This document shows positions 28,617 through 36,680 of a DNA stretch of 64,000 nucleotides, in pieces. The notes beneath the pieces were generated by a model. That model searched no databases. It was not told where the DNA came from and was given only the letters and a program-made list of their open reading frames with translations. The stretch lies in NCBI GenBank assembly GCA_022826565.1, contig JAJDUP010000006.1, forward strand, positions 1-64,000, given 5' to 3'. The position numbers were made by a program, and so were the translations under genes. This DNA is from Gemmatimonadota bacterium. Its GTDB lineage: Bacteria; Gemmatimonadota; Gemmatimonadetes; Longimicrobiales; Gaopeijiaceae. The stretch's first letter is position 1, and every line of letters starts with the position of its first letter.

Positions 28617-29816
28617 ATGATCGAACGCACGGACAACGCGGACCCCTCACCCGGGAGCTGGAGTCCGGCCTCCGCCTACCTGCTGCTGGAGGACGGGCGC
28701 CGCTTCGAAGGCACGGCACTCGGTTCTCCGGGTCCGGCAATCGGCGAGGTCGTCTTCAACACCTCGATGACCGGCTACCAGGAAATCCTGACCGATCCGT
28801 CCTACGCAGGTCAGCTCGTGGCGATGACCTACCCGCTGATCGGCAACTACGGGACCAACGCCCGGGATGTCGAGTCCACGCGGCCGCAGGTGTCGGGCTT
28901 CATCGTGCGGGAGGCGGCGAGGATGCCCAGTTCCTGGCGCAGCCGCGGTACCGTGGGAGAGTACCTGGCCGCCCACGGCGTGACGGGGATCCAGGATGTG
29001 GACACCAGGGCGCTGACGCGCCACATCCGCGATCGGGGCGCCATGCGCGGGGGCATCGCCGGCTTCGAAGTGCCCGCCGCGGAACTGCTTGCGGCGGTGC
29101 TCGATCATCCCGAAATGGAGGGACTGGAGCTCACGTGCGGCGTGTCGACCAACGATCCGTATGTCGTGCGGGCCGTGGGAGACGAAACATACCACGTAGC
29201 CGCATTCGATTTCGGCGTGAAGTCGAGTTCTCCGCGCCTGCTCTCGGAGAGGGGGTGCCGGGTTACCGTGCTTCCCGCCAGGGCCGGAACGGAGGAGGTG
29301 TTGCGGCTTCGGCCGGACGGGCTCTTCATCTCCAATGGGCCGGGCGACCCCGCGGCGGTGGAGCAGGCGGGAGAGACCATTCTGCAGGTAGCGTCGCGCG
29401 GGATCCCCGTCTTCGGGATCTGTCTGGGACACCAGCTGATCGCACGCGCCTTCGGAGGGGAGACGTTCAAGCTTCCCTTCGGACACCACGGCGGCAATCA
29501 CCCGGTGAAGAACCACGATCTCAGGACGGTGGAGATCACGTCTCAGAATCATGGATTCGCTGTCAGGCCGGGAGATGAATGCGACGTTTCCGGCGCGCCG
29601 GAACTCAGAATCACCCACACGAACCTGTATGACGGCACCGTCGCGGGGATCGCGCACCGGTCCCTCCCCGTCATGGCCGTGCAGTATCATCCCGAAGCGG
29701 CGCCCGGCCCGCACGACAGCAGCTATCTATTCGACGATTTTGTTGCCCTGATGGCGGCGCGGCGAAGGTCACAGGACCGCCAGAAACAACCCCCGAAACC
29801 ACTGCTCGCTACTTGA
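28617..29816 (+). CDS. carA: Carbamoyl-phosphate synthase small subunit
   Basis: A 399-aa glutaminase subunit that supplies ammonia for carbamoyl phosphate, used in pyrimidine and arginine synthesis. The CarA-specific N-domain starts with LLLEDGRRFEGTALG and FNTSMTGYQEILTDPSY; the class I glutaminase has the nucleophile in GICLGHQLIARAFG and the His/Glu pair in VQYHPEAAPGPHD. ATG 28617 is used; the codon before it (TTG) is also in frame. The large subunit carB is not in the window. It is divergent from rnhA. Confidence 0.95.
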   Translation: MIERTDNADPSPGSWSPASAYLLLEDGRRFEGTALGSPGPAIGEVVFNTSMTGYQEILTDPSYAGQLVAMTYPLIGNYGTNARDVESTRPQVSGFIVREAARMPSSWRSRGTVGEYLAAHGVTGIQDVDTRALTRHIRDRGAMRGGIAGFEVPAAELLAAVLDHPEMEGLELTCGVSTNDPYVVRAVGDETYHVAAFDFGVKSSSPRLLSERGCRVTVLPARAGTEEVLRLRPDGLFISNGPGDPAAVEQAGETILQVASRGIPVFGICLGHQLIARAFGGETFKLPFGHHGGNHPVKNHDLRTVEITSQNHGFAVRPGDECDVSGAPELRITHTNLYDGTVAGIAHRSLPVMAVQYHPEAAPGPHDSSYLFDDFVALMAARRRSQDRQKQPPKPLLAT

Positions 29817-29841
29817 CTGCGAATGGCTGGCCCGATTACTT
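29813..29841 (+). promoter_or_regulatory. Sigma-70-like promoter for the HU gene
   Basis: TTGACT (29813-29818) and TTACTT (29836-29841) are separated by exactly 17 nt. The -35 overlaps the carA stop. The HU start codon lies 49 nt downstream and has a strong GGAGGGGG ribosome site, so HU and the following moa genes may be transcribed from here. Confidence 0.5.
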
Positions 29842-29889
29842 ACCTGTCCACACCTGACAAGCTACCGCGCACCGATCCCGGAGGGGGCG

Positions 29890-30252
29890 ATGACAAAGGC
29901 TGACCTCGTTGAGCAGGTCGCAGACGCAATCGGCCCCGGGGTCACAAAGAGAGACTGCGCCCTGGTGGTGGACGGGTTCCTGAACGCGGTGAAACAGGCG
30001 CTCGCGACCGGTCAGAATATCGAGATCCGGGGATTCGGCACCTTCAAGGTACGTCATCGCAAGGCCCGTCTGGCCCGCAATCCCAGGACCGGCGAACCGG
30101 TGAGGGTTCCGGCGCGATCGGCACCCGTTTTCAAGCCCTCAAAGCACCTTCGGATACGGGTGGCCCGATTGGACCAGATGGAGTCGCCGGAGTCGGGCCC
30201 CTATCCGGGCGTCGGCAGCATGTCCGGCCGGGGCCACGGGTTACGGCGTTGA
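29890..30252 (+). CDS. HU/IHF family nucleoid-associated protein
   Basis: A 120-aa histone-like DNA-bending protein. The HU core covers residues 1-94: MTKADLVEQVADAIG, then IEIRGFGTFKVRHRKARLARNPRTGEPVRVPAR with the beta-arm RNPRTGE, and PVFKPSKHLR. A 25-residue Gly/Ser/Arg tail extends past the usual 90-95 aa. HU and IHF subunits cannot be told apart reliably here. moaD follows 15 nt after. Confidence 0.92.
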   Translation: MTKADLVEQVADAIGPGVTKRDCALVVDGFLNAVKQALATGQNIEIRGFGTFKVRHRKARLARNPRTGEPVRVPARSAPVFKPSKHLRIRVARLDQMESPESGPYPGVGSMSGRGHGLRR

Positions 30253-30267
30253 TCCCGGAGGCGCAAG

Positions 30268-30513
30268 GTGGATGTCACCGTTCTTCTCTTCGCTGCGCAC
30301 CGTGATCTCGCCGGTTCCGACAATACGGTAGTGTCCCTTCCCGAGAAGTCGACCGTCGGCGCCCTGCTGGAGGCGTTGCGCTGCCGGGGCGGGGGATGGG
30401 CGTCGTTGCCCGAGCGAGCCGCCGTCGCGGTCAATCGTCGCTACGCCAACGGAGCGACCGTGCTCAGGGAGGGTGATGAGGTCGCGTTGATTCCTCCCGT
30501 GGCGGGGGGCTGA
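30268..30513 (+). CDS. moaD: Molybdopterin synthase sulfur-carrier subunit
   Basis: An 81-aa ubiquitin-like protein that ends in the required Gly-Gly (PPVAGG); the C-terminal glycine is made a thiocarboxylate by MoeB and the sulfur passes into molybdopterin. The N-terminal strand VTVLLFAAHRDLAG is typical. It starts with GTG. It is followed after 3 nt by moaE, its partner in the heterotetrameric synthase. Confidence 0.9.
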   Translation: MDVTVLLFAAHRDLAGSDNTVVSLPEKSTVGALLEALRCRGGGWASLPERAAVAVNRRYANGATVLREGDEVALIPPVAGG

Positions 30514-30516
30514 GGG

Positions 30517-30963
30517 ATGATCTGGAGCGACGTTACTTCGGATCCCATCGATACCGCCGGCCTTCTGGCACGCGTGGGCGATCCCGAGGACGGCGCGGTC
30601 GCCCTGTTCCTGGGGATCGTCCGCAACCACAACGACGCGCGGCCCGTGTCCGGGATGGACTACGAGGGCTATGCGGAAATGGCGCGCGAGCAGTTGGCTG
30701 CGATCGTAGGGGAGGCTGCCGGGCGGGCTGGAAGTGATCGCATCGTCGCCGTCCATCGACTGGGGGCGCTCGCCGTGGGAGAGGTCAGCGTGGCGATCGC
30801 TGCCTCGACCCCGCACCGCGCGGATGCGTTCGACGCGGCCAGATACGTGATCGAGGAGATCAAGAAACGGCTGCCGGTCTGGAAGCGGGAGCACTATCTC
30901 GACCGCGACGCGGAGTGGCTGGAGGGCCGCGTCCCGGCCGCGCAGTGCGGAAAAGTGAGCTGA
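30517..30963 (+). CDS. moaE: Molybdopterin synthase catalytic subunit
   Basis: A 148-aa large subunit of molybdopterin synthase that converts precursor Z (cPMP) to molybdopterin. The family blocks GAVALFLGIVRNHN, YEGYAEMA, VHRLGALAVGEVSVAIA and the catalytic lysine segment KKRLPVWKREHY are present. It lies between moaD and moaA in one tight unit. Molybdoenzymes that would use the cofactor are not in this window. Confidence 0.93.
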   Translation: MIWSDVTSDPIDTAGLLARVGDPEDGAVALFLGIVRNHNDARPVSGMDYEGYAEMAREQLAAIVGEAAGRAGSDRIVAVHRLGALAVGEVSVAIAASTPHRADAFDAARYVIEEIKKRLPVWKREHYLDRDAEWLEGRVPAAQCGKVS

Positions 30964-30967
30964 GAGC

Positions 30968-31990
30968 GTGTTCCCGACTCGCAACGGCGCAGCGGCGATG
31001 ACCCGCGAGATGGTCGACGGCTTCGGCCGCCGCATCGAGTACTTGCGCATCTCGGTCACTGACAAATGCAATCTGCGCTGTGTGTACTGCATGCCCGAGG
31101 AGGGACTGCCGTGGCTCCGCCGCGACGAGATCCTGGATTACGAGGAGATTGCCGAGGTCGTGAGGGTGATGGCGGAGATGGGGCTGAAACGGCTCCGGCT
31201 GACCGGGGGCGAGCCCCTCGTGCGCAAGGACCTGCCGCGCCTGGTGTCGCTCCTTTCATCCATCCCGGGCATCGAGGACATCGCGCTCTCGACCAACGCC
31301 GTCCTGCTGGCCCCCATGGCCCGCAGCCTCAGGGACGGCGGAGTCACCCGGGTGAACATTTCCCTGGATACGCTGCGGCCGGACCGGGCCGACGCCATCG
31401 CCCGCCGCCCCGGCACGCTGGCCAGGGTGCTGAAGGGTCTGGACGCGGCCGAAGCGGTCGGCTTCGAGCCCATCAAGATCAACGTGGTGCTCATGCGGGG
31501 CGAGAACGACGACGAGGTCGCGGACTTTGCCGAACTCTCCCGCCAGCGCCCCCTCCACGTGCGCTTCATCGAGGTCATGCCGACCGAGTCGAACCTGGAA
31601 CTGAGCGCGTCGAACTTCCTCTCCTGCGACGAAGCGCTCGCCGCCGTTTCCGAGGTGCACGCGCTGGAGCCGGTCCCAGGTCCGCCCGGCAACGGCCCCG
31701 CCACATACTTCAGCTTCCCCGGAGCGCAGGGCACGATCGGCGTCATCACGCCCATGAGCCACAACTTCTGCAGCCGTTGCAACCGCATGCGCCTGACCGC
31801 CGACGGCCAGCTGCGCCCCTGCCTTTTCGGGACCATCCAGACCCCGCTGCGCGACGCGCTCAGGCGCCGGGAGGACCTGCGGCCGCTGATCGAGGAGACG
31901 CTGCGTATCAAGCCCGAGAAACATCTCCTCGTCCAGGGGTCGTCCGCCGGATCCGGGGGACTCGTCGCGCTTTCGCAAACGGGTGGATGA
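30968..31990 (+). CDS. moaA: GTP 3',8-cyclase
   Basis: A 340-aa radical SAM enzyme that starts molybdenum-cofactor synthesis from GTP. The N-terminal 4Fe-4S binding CNLRCVYC and the GTP-site C-terminal cluster CSRCNRMRLTADGQLRPC are both intact, and the protein ends in the conserved Gly-Gly tail. GTG at 30968 is taken; an ATG at 30998 is an alternative. moaC, needed for the next step, is not nearby. Confidence 0.94.
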   Translation: MFPTRNGAAAMTREMVDGFGRRIEYLRISVTDKCNLRCVYCMPEEGLPWLRRDEILDYEEIAEVVRVMAEMGLKRLRLTGGEPLVRKDLPRLVSLLSSIPGIEDIALSTNAVLLAPMARSLRDGGVTRVNISLDTLRPDRADAIARRPGTLARVLKGLDAAEAVGFEPIKINVVLMRGENDDEVADFAELSRQRPLHVRFIEVMPTESNLELSASNFLSCDEALAAVSEVHALEPVPGPPGNGPATYFSFPGAQGTIGVITPMSHNFCSRCNRMRLTADGQLRPCLFGTIQTPLRDALRRREDLRPLIEETLRIKPEKHLLVQGSSAGSGGLVALSQTGG

Positions 31991-32081
31991 CAGGACTCCC
32001 TGCATCTGACAGATTCCTTGTCGTCCGGGCCGTCCCGGCACCTTTGCAGTTCCACTTCAACAGCGATGGAGTTGTGCACTG

Positions 32082-33008
32082 ATGTCTGCCAGGAAGATCA
32101 CGGTGGTCGGCGCGGGACATGTGGGCGAGGTCTGCGCCCAGCGTCTCGCCGAGAAGGAGTTGTGCGAAGAGGTCGTGCTCATCGACATCCTCGACGGGAT
32201 TCCGCAGGGGAAGGCGCTCGACCAGTGGGAGAGCGCGCCGGTCGAGGGTTTCGATACGAGGGTCGTCGGCGCGAACGACTACGGGCCCGCCGCGAGGTCG
32301 GACCTCTTCATCGTCACGGCCGGGATCGCGCGCAAGCCGGGGATGAGCCGCGACGACCTGCTGCGCACCAACGCCGGGATCGTCCGCTCGGTGAGCAGCG
32401 AGATCGCGCGGGTCGCGCCGGACGCGGTGGTCATCGTCGTCTCGAACCCGCTGGACGTCATGGCCTACGTCGCCAAGGAGACGACCGGGTTCCCGCGTGA
32501 GCGGGTGATCGGGATGGCGGGCGTCCTCGATACCGCCCGCTTCCGCTCCTTCATCGCCATGGAGCTGGACGTGAGCGTGGAGGATATCCAGGCGATGGTC
32601 CTCGGCGGGCACGGCGACACGATGGTGCCGCTGGTGTCGTACACGGCGGTGAGCGGCATCCCGGTTTCGCGCCTGATCGCGCCCGACCGGCTCGAGGCGA
32701 TCATCGACCGCACCCGAAATGGGGGCGCGGAGATCGTCAGGTTCCTGAAGACCGGGAGTGCCTACTACGCGCCGTCGGCCGCGGCGGTGCAGATGGCCGA
32801 ATCCATCGTGAAGAACAAGCGCCGCATCCTGCCCGCGGCCGCCTATCTCGAGGGCGAGTACGGCCAGGAGGGCATCTACCTCGGCGTGCCCTGCAAGCTG
32901 GGTGCGGGCGGGCTCCAGGAAGTCGTCGAAGTCGACCTCACCGAGAGCGAGAGCGCGGCGCTGGCCAGGAGCGCGGACCATGTGCGCCGCGTCATGGCCA
33001 GCCTCTGA
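32082..33008 (+). CDS. mdh: Malate dehydrogenase, LDH-like type
   Basis: A 308-aa NAD-dependent malate/oxaloacetate oxidoreductase of the lactate-dehydrogenase-like class. The NAD fold is [16 protein letters not shown] with IDILDG; the active-site loop is [13 protein letters not shown], where arginines of the Rx5R class bind the dicarboxylate, and the catalytic histidine is in [10 protein letters not shown]. It completes a TCA step together with icd. A 91-nt gap to moaA suggests its own promoter, but no convincing hexamers are seen. It converges with the next gene. Confidence 0.94.
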   Translation: MSARKITVVGAGHVGEVCAQRLAEKELCEEVVLIDILDGIPQGKALDQWESAPVEGFDTRVVGANDYGPAARSDLFIVTAGIARKPGMSRDDLLRTNAGIVRSVSSEIARVAPDAVVIVVSNPLDVMAYVAKETTGFPRERVIGMAGVLDTARFRSFIAMELDVSVEDIQAMVLGGHGDTMVPLVSYTAVSGIPVSRLIAPDRLEAIIDRTRNGGAEIVRFLKTGSAYYAPSAAAVQMAESIVKNKRRILPAAAYLEGEYGQEGIYLGVPCKLGAGGLQEVVEVDLTESESAALARSADHVRRVMASL

Positions 33009-33024
33009 CCGGGGCCGGAGGCTT

Positions 33025-33795
33025 CTACGGCCGACTGAAGACCGCCCGATCAATCTCCGGGTTCAATTCGAAGTCGGACGTCACCAGAACCTTCCACACC
33101 TTGCCGTCGGCGTTGATGTGCACGCGCCGGCCGGTGAAGATGTAGCCGTCCACCTCCTGAACATCCTCCCAATACGTCCGGCTGACGTTCTGCCGTCCCT
33201 CCTCGCGGTATCCGATCGAGACCGGCATCGCGCGGCCGTCCTCGAAGGTGTAGAACCAGGTGTCGCTGTGGTCCCCGACGCCCTCGCCGAAGGTCACGCG
33301 CACCAGGTGACGACCGTCGTCGTCGCGGCCGTCGTAGTGCAGAAAGACCCCGGGATCCCTGAGCTTGAAGGGCAGGCCGATCCAGTAGTGGACATCGCCG
33401 GACACGTAGCGCGCCTGGTCGTAGTCCATGTCTCCGGGCCCGAGGGTCTCGCCGTTCATCACGGCCCACTCCTGCACGCCGTCGAAGCCGTGCTGGATGA
33501 AGTCGTTCCCCTCCCAGCGCTCGATGCGCGCAACCTCGCCGGTCTCGAGCTTCGCGAGGGTCACGTAGCGAGGCCGGGCGCGGCGCAGTCGGCCGCTCTC
33601 CGGATCCCAGATCTCGGTCGTGAGCGTGTAGCGGGCGCTGCGCAGTTTCCAGTACGTCTCCATCCCGCCAAGGGCCTCGATCCAGCCGTCGACCAGCGCC
33701 TCCGCCATTTCGTCGTCGGGCCGCGGCCCCGTCGAGCCCCCGATAAGGAACAGCAGCGCGGTTCCCAGCGCGCAACTTCCGAGCCAACTTCTCAT
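33025..33795 (-). CDS. Secreted protein of unknown function (outer-membrane lipoprotein-sorting-like)
   Basis: A 256-aa protein with an N-terminal signal (about 1-20, WLGSCALGTALLFLIGG). The body is a run of beta strands with aromatic pairs (YTLTTEIWD, DTWFYTFEDGRAMPVSIGYREEG, DGYIFTGRRVHI), reminiscent of LolA/LppX-like half-barrels. The segment EALGGMETYWKLRSARYT at the mature N-terminus is common to secreted proteins of this shape. I do not recognise a specific family. The ATG at 33795 has GGGGAG upstream; in-frame extension past it lacks a signal peptide. It is divergent from the small lipoprotein/FKBP pair. Confidence 0.75.
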   Translation of the reverse strand: MRSWLGSCALGTALLFLIGGSTGPRPDDEMAEALVDGWIEALGGMETYWKLRSARYTLTTEIWDPESGRLRRARPRYVTLAKLETGEVARIERWEGNDFIQHGFDGVQEWAVMNGETLGPGDMDYDQARYVSGDVHYWIGLPFKLRDPGVFLHYDGRDDDGRHLVRVTFGEGVGDHSDTWFYTFEDGRAMPVSIGYREEGRQNVSRTYWEDVQEVDGYIFTGRRVHINADGKVWKVLVTSDFELNPEIDRAVFSRP

Positions 33796-33909
33796 TTTGC
33801 ATCTCCCCGCGGTGCGCCGCTCCCGGCGGCTTGCCGCACAGCGTGACTCTGTCCAGTCTACCTTGCCGACTCCATCCAAAGGCGGCGCCCGCCTGAATCC
33901 GTTGTACAC

Positions 33910-33937
33910 CGACTCAAGCCGACCGACTCGAGCCGAA
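33910..33937. repeat. Two 14-nt tandem imperfect repeats upstream of the lipoprotein pair
   Basis: CGACTCAAGCCGAC and CGACTCGAGCCGAA stand head to tail, 12 of 14 bases identical, ending 16 nt before the ATG at 33954 in the divergent gap. They could be a regulator site, but direct evidence is lacking. Confidence 0.35.
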
Positions 33938-33953
33938 TGAACCCGGACCACCA

Positions 33954-34094
33954 ATGATACGCTCCCGAACCGTTGCGCGCCGCTCCCGCCTGCATCTCGC
34001 CCTGCCGGTGCTGGCCTTTGCCACGGTCGGGTGCGGGAGCGAACTGACGATCGCGGGCGGCCGGATCCTCCACGGCGCAGGCGGGTCTTCGTGA
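33954..34094 (+). CDS. Putative 46-aa lipoprotein, coupled to FKBP gene
   Basis: A short open frame with a positively charged N-terminus (RSRTVARRSR), a hydrophobic core and a cysteine at 27 in TVGC, so it resembles a lipoprotein signal followed by 20 residues. Its stop overlaps the GTG of the next gene as GTGA, the same coupling used by many gene pairs here, which supports translation. It has no recognised family. It could instead be a remnant or a leader peptide. Confidence 0.4.
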   Translation: MIRSRTVARRSRLHLALPVLAFATVGCGSELTIAGGRILHGAGGSS

Positions 34095-34654
34095 GCTGCT
34101 CCAGGCTCCCGGGCCGTCGGCGGGCCGGATTGCGGAGTGTCGCACTTCTGGTGGTCGCGTCCGCGGTTGGCTCGTTGGGTTGTGGTGGCGAGAACGGACC
34201 CGCCGACCCGGGTCCCCCCGACGTCGAGAGCCTGGTCTTTGCCCCGTCGCTGGGGGTGGACCTGAGCCGGATGACTCTACTCCCCTCGGGCCTCTATGTG
34301 CGCGATCTCGTGGTGGGAGGGGGCGAGCGCGTCGGCCAGCAACGGGGAGTCAGGTTCAACTATCAGGGCTGGCTCCACGACGGGACCCCTGTCGACCAGG
34401 GGATGTACCCGATCAACGAATTCTCGCCCGGAGCCTTCGTGAGCCCGTTCGACGGGGAGGTCTACTACCTGGTCGGCAGCGGGCAGACCATCGCCGGCTG
34501 GGATGTCGGTCTCGAAGGCATGCGCGTCGGCGGAGAACGCCAGCTCGTCATCCCGCCGCAGCTGGCCTTCGGTGCCCGGGGATCGCCGGACGGCCGCGTG
34601 CCCGGCAATGCGGTACTGGTGTATGTCCTGGAGTTGACCGCGGCCGAGCCGTAG
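34091..34654 (+). CDS. FKBP-type peptidyl-prolyl cis-trans isomerase, lipoprotein
   Basis: A 187-aa protein. Residues 1-31 form a lipoprotein signal with lipobox GSLGC (Cys31), so it is probably anchored in a membrane and acts in the periplasm. The FKBP domain (about 75-187) shows VRFNYQGWLHDGTPVDQG, GSGQTIAGWDVGLEGMRVGGERQLVIPPQLAFG and ends in VLVYVLELT. A loop of about 10 residues (MYPINEFSPGAF) is inserted relative to short FKBPs. The GTG at 34091 is chosen for its overlap with the small lipoprotein ORF and the signal peptide. It folds proline-containing exported proteins. Confidence 0.88.
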   Translation: MSCSRLPGRRRAGLRSVALLVVASAVGSLGCGGENGPADPGPPDVESLVFAPSLGVDLSRMTLLPSGLYVRDLVVGGGERVGQQRGVRFNYQGWLHDGTPVDQGMYPINEFSPGAFVSPFDGEVYYLVGSGQTIAGWDVGLEGMRVGGERQLVIPPQLAFGARGSPDGRVPGNAVLVYVLELTAAEP

Positions 34655-34719
34655 GAGGCCGGTTGCCGGGTCCGCCGGAGCGGCGCTTCGCAAGTCGGTC
34701 CCTGGCGCCGTCGCTCGGG

Positions 34720-35274
34720 CTACAGCCGCGGCAGCGTCACCCCTACCTGGCCCTGGTACTTGCCCTTCCGGTCGGCGTACGCGGTCTCGGGCGGCTCGTC
34801 ACCCTGGAAGAAGACCAGCTGGGCGATTCCCTCATCCCCGTAGATCCGGGCGGGCAGGGGCGTGGTGTTGGAGATCTCGAGGGTCAGATAACCCTCCCAG
34901 GTGGGCTCCAGCGGAGTGACGTTGACGATGATCCCGCACCGGGCGTAGGTGCTCTTGCCGACGCACAGCACGAGCACGTCCCGCGGTATGCGGAAGTGCT
35001 CCACGGTGCGGGCAAGCGCGAAGGAATTGGGTGGAATGATGCAGTCCTCGTCCTTCACGTTTACGAAGGAGCGCTCGTCGAACCTCTTCGGATCGACCAC
35101 CAGGTTGTGGACGTTGGTGAACACCTTGAACTCGGGCGCGACCCGGATGTCGTAGCCGAAGGACGAAAGTCCGTAGGAGATGCTGCCGTTTCGGACCTGG
35201 CCGGGCTCGAAGGGCTCGATCATGCCGTGCTCGAGGGCCATCTTGCGGATCCAGCGGTCGTTCTTGACGGGCAT
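34720..35274 (-). CDS. dcd: dCTP deaminase
   Basis: A 184-aa trimeric enzyme that deaminates dCTP to dUTP for dTMP synthesis. Almost every family block is intact: [52 protein letters not shown], the [19 protein letters not shown] active-site segment with the catalytic glutamate in TLEISNTT, and [14 protein letters not shown]. The ATG at 35274 is the standard start. The frame stays open for 118 codons upstream, but that part has no homology signal. It is divergent from nuoA. Confidence 0.95.
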   Translation of the reverse strand: MPVKNDRWIRKMALEHGMIEPFEPGQVRNGSISYGLSSFGYDIRVAPEFKVFTNVHNLVVDPKRFDERSFVNVKDEDCIIPPNSFALARTVEHFRIPRDVLVLCVGKSTYARCGIIVNVTPLEPTWEGYLTLEISNTTPLPARIYGDEGIAQLVFFQGDEPPETAYADRKGKYQGQVGVTLPRL

Positions 35275-35489
35275 GTGGTGTCTTGCGGGCGGTGTCGAGG
35301 ATGGTCGGGCGGCGCGTCTGCACCTGCGGGTGCGGAGGCCCAGGGGGAAGGGCTCGGGCTGAGGCTCGGCCGCGTTGGGCATCGCCAAGGTAGCCCATGC
35401 CGGGAGCCGGTGCCAATTGCGCCGGTCCCTCGACGGACCCGCCGCACAACGGCCGTTCAGCCTCATGTGCCGCGCGACGGGTACGGAAC

Positions 35490-35518
35490 TTGAATCTCCG
35501 TCGACTCGCCCGTATCTT
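35490..35518 (+). promoter_or_regulatory. Sigma-70-like promoter of the nuo operon
   Basis: TTGAAT (35490-35495) and TATCTT (35513-35518) are 17 nt apart. The predicted start site is near 35525, giving a leader of about 110 nt before nuoA. It lies just upstream of the Rex-like palindrome, so a repressor bound there would block the initiating polymerase. Confidence 0.55.
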
Positions 35519-35537
35519 TCAGCGTTGATTCCGGAGT

Positions 35538-35555
35538 TCGTGAAAATTTTCACAA
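35538..35555. promoter_or_regulatory. Rex (NADH/NAD+ redox repressor) operator
   Basis: The 18-nt site TCGTGAAAATTTTCACAA matches the Rex consensus TTGTGAANNNNTTCACAA at 13 of 14 defined positions, and its centre GTGAAAATTTTCAC is a perfect 14-nt palindrome. It stands about 13-30 nt after the predicted nuo start site. Rex represses respiratory and fermentation genes when NADH is low. The rex gene itself is not in the window. Confidence 0.7.
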
Positions 35556-35636
35556 GCTTTTCGGGAGGGTGCGGCGAGCGCACCTGGGGAGTGCACTTCC
35601 TGAGGGCGCGGAGCCCACCGGGGGACACTGGGTAGA

Positions 35637-35993
35637 ATGGCGAAGTCCTATATACCGCTCCTGATCATCCTGGGCGTGACGGTCCTGAACGCCGTCGGGA
35701 TGGCGGTCGCTTCCCACATCCTCAATCCACGGCGCCCCACCCCGCAGAAGGCGATGCCCTACGAGTCGGGCATGATCCCGCTGGGTGATACGCGGGCGCG
35801 CTTCTCGATCAAGTTCTACATGGTGGCGATCAGTTTCATCGTCTTCGACCTCGAGACGATCTTTCTGGTACCTTGGGCCGTGCGGGTTCGCGAACTCGGG
35901 TGGGGCCCCTTCGTAGCCGTGTTCCTCTTCGTGGTCGTGCTGGCAGTGGGACTGGTCTACGAGTGGAAGAAAGGCGGTTTGGAATGGGAGTAG
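35637..35993 (+). CDS. nuoA: NADH-quinone oxidoreductase subunit A
   Basis: A 118-aa membrane subunit of complex I with three helices (about 7-27, 62-82, 89-109). Conserved blocks are [41 protein letters not shown], with the acidic residues of the second helix facing the quinone-site loop. It is first in a 14-gene locus in canonical order, and carries the Rex-controlled promoter upstream. nuoB starts inside its last codons. Confidence 0.95.
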   Translation: MAKSYIPLLIILGVTVLNAVGMAVASHILNPRRPTPQKAMPYESGMIPLGDTRARFSIKFYMVAISFIVFDLETIFLVPWAVRVRELGWGPFVAVFLFVVVLAVGLVYEWKKGGLEWE

Positions 35994-36637
35994 ATACCCC
36001 TGGAATGCTGGGCTCCGGCAGCCCCGCCTTCCTGACCACGCGATTGGATTTCGTGGTGAACTGGGCGCGGCGCAATTCGCTCTGGCCCATGCCGTTCGGC
36101 ACCGCCTGCTGCGCGATCGAAATGATGGCCTCGGCCGCCAGCAACTTCGACCTCGCCCGCTTCGGCATGGAACGGATGTCGTTCAGCCCGCGCCAGGCGG
36201 ATGTGCTGATCTGCGCCGGCCGGGTGCCGTACAAGCTGGCTCCGGTGCTCCGCCGGATCTGGGACCAGATGATGCAGCCGAAGTGGTGCATCTCGATGGG
36301 TGCGTGCGCTTCGTCGGGCGGCGTCTTCGACGTGTATTCGATGGTGCAGGGGATCGACACGATCGTCCCTGTCGATGTCTACATCCCCGGGTGTCCGCCC
36401 AGGCCCGAGGGGTTGATCTACGGGCTGATGATGGTGCAGGAAAAGATCCGCGGCGAGAGCCTGGCCAATCACGCCGATCTCCGCGCCGAGGACCCGCTCG
36501 CGGCCGGGCGTCCCCGCGCGGACGACCGGGAAGTGACCGACCTGACCGGGCCCTTCGGGAATTCGACCCACCAGAACCGGGTGAGCGGCCTGGTTGCGAC
36601 GGATGCCGTCGGGCGCTCCGAGGACCGGCTGCCGTGA
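35984..36637 (+). CDS. nuoB: NADH-quinone oxidoreductase subunit B
   Basis: A 217-aa peripheral-arm subunit that holds Fe-S cluster N2, the electron donor to quinone. Ligands are in [11 protein letters not shown], the [13 protein letters not shown] loop and [10 protein letters not shown]. The ATG at 35984 overlaps nuoA by 10 nt and has AAGGCGG upstream. The tail of about 50 residues beyond the fold is polar and not conserved. Confidence 0.95.
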   Translation: MGVDTPGMLGSGSPAFLTTRLDFVVNWARRNSLWPMPFGTACCAIEMMASAASNFDLARFGMERMSFSPRQADVLICAGRVPYKLAPVLRRIWDQMMQPKWCISMGACASSGGVFDVYSMVQGIDTIVPVDVYIPGCPPRPEGLIYGLMMVQEKIRGESLANHADLRAEDPLAAGRPRADDREVTDLTGPFGNSTHQNRVSGLVATDAVGRSEDRLP

Positions 36638-36680
36638 CCCGCTTCCCGCACGCGGTTCCCGCCCGCCCGGAGCACGCGAC

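Larger units (their letters stand above)
35275..35636. other. 362-nt divergent intergenic region between dcd and nuoA
   Basis: The longest gap in the window. The nuoA-proximal 150 nt hold a sigma-70-like promoter and a Rex-like operator, listed separately. The dcd-proximal half is GC-rich and holds no hairpin, ribosome site or credible gene that I can support; its open minus-strand frame is an extension of dcd without a start signal. Confidence 0.7.

Noticed and set aside
30253..30267. Moco riboswitch before the moa genes
   Set aside because: Only 15 nt separate HU and moaD.
32005..32040. Hairpin CCGGG-CCGT-CCCGG between moaA and mdh as a terminator
   Set aside because: The stem is only 5 bp and no T run follows.
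35275..35628. N-terminal extension of dcd by 118 codons
   Set aside because: The frame is open but the added residues have no similarity, and the family starts exactly at the chosen ATG. It would also cover the nuo promoter.
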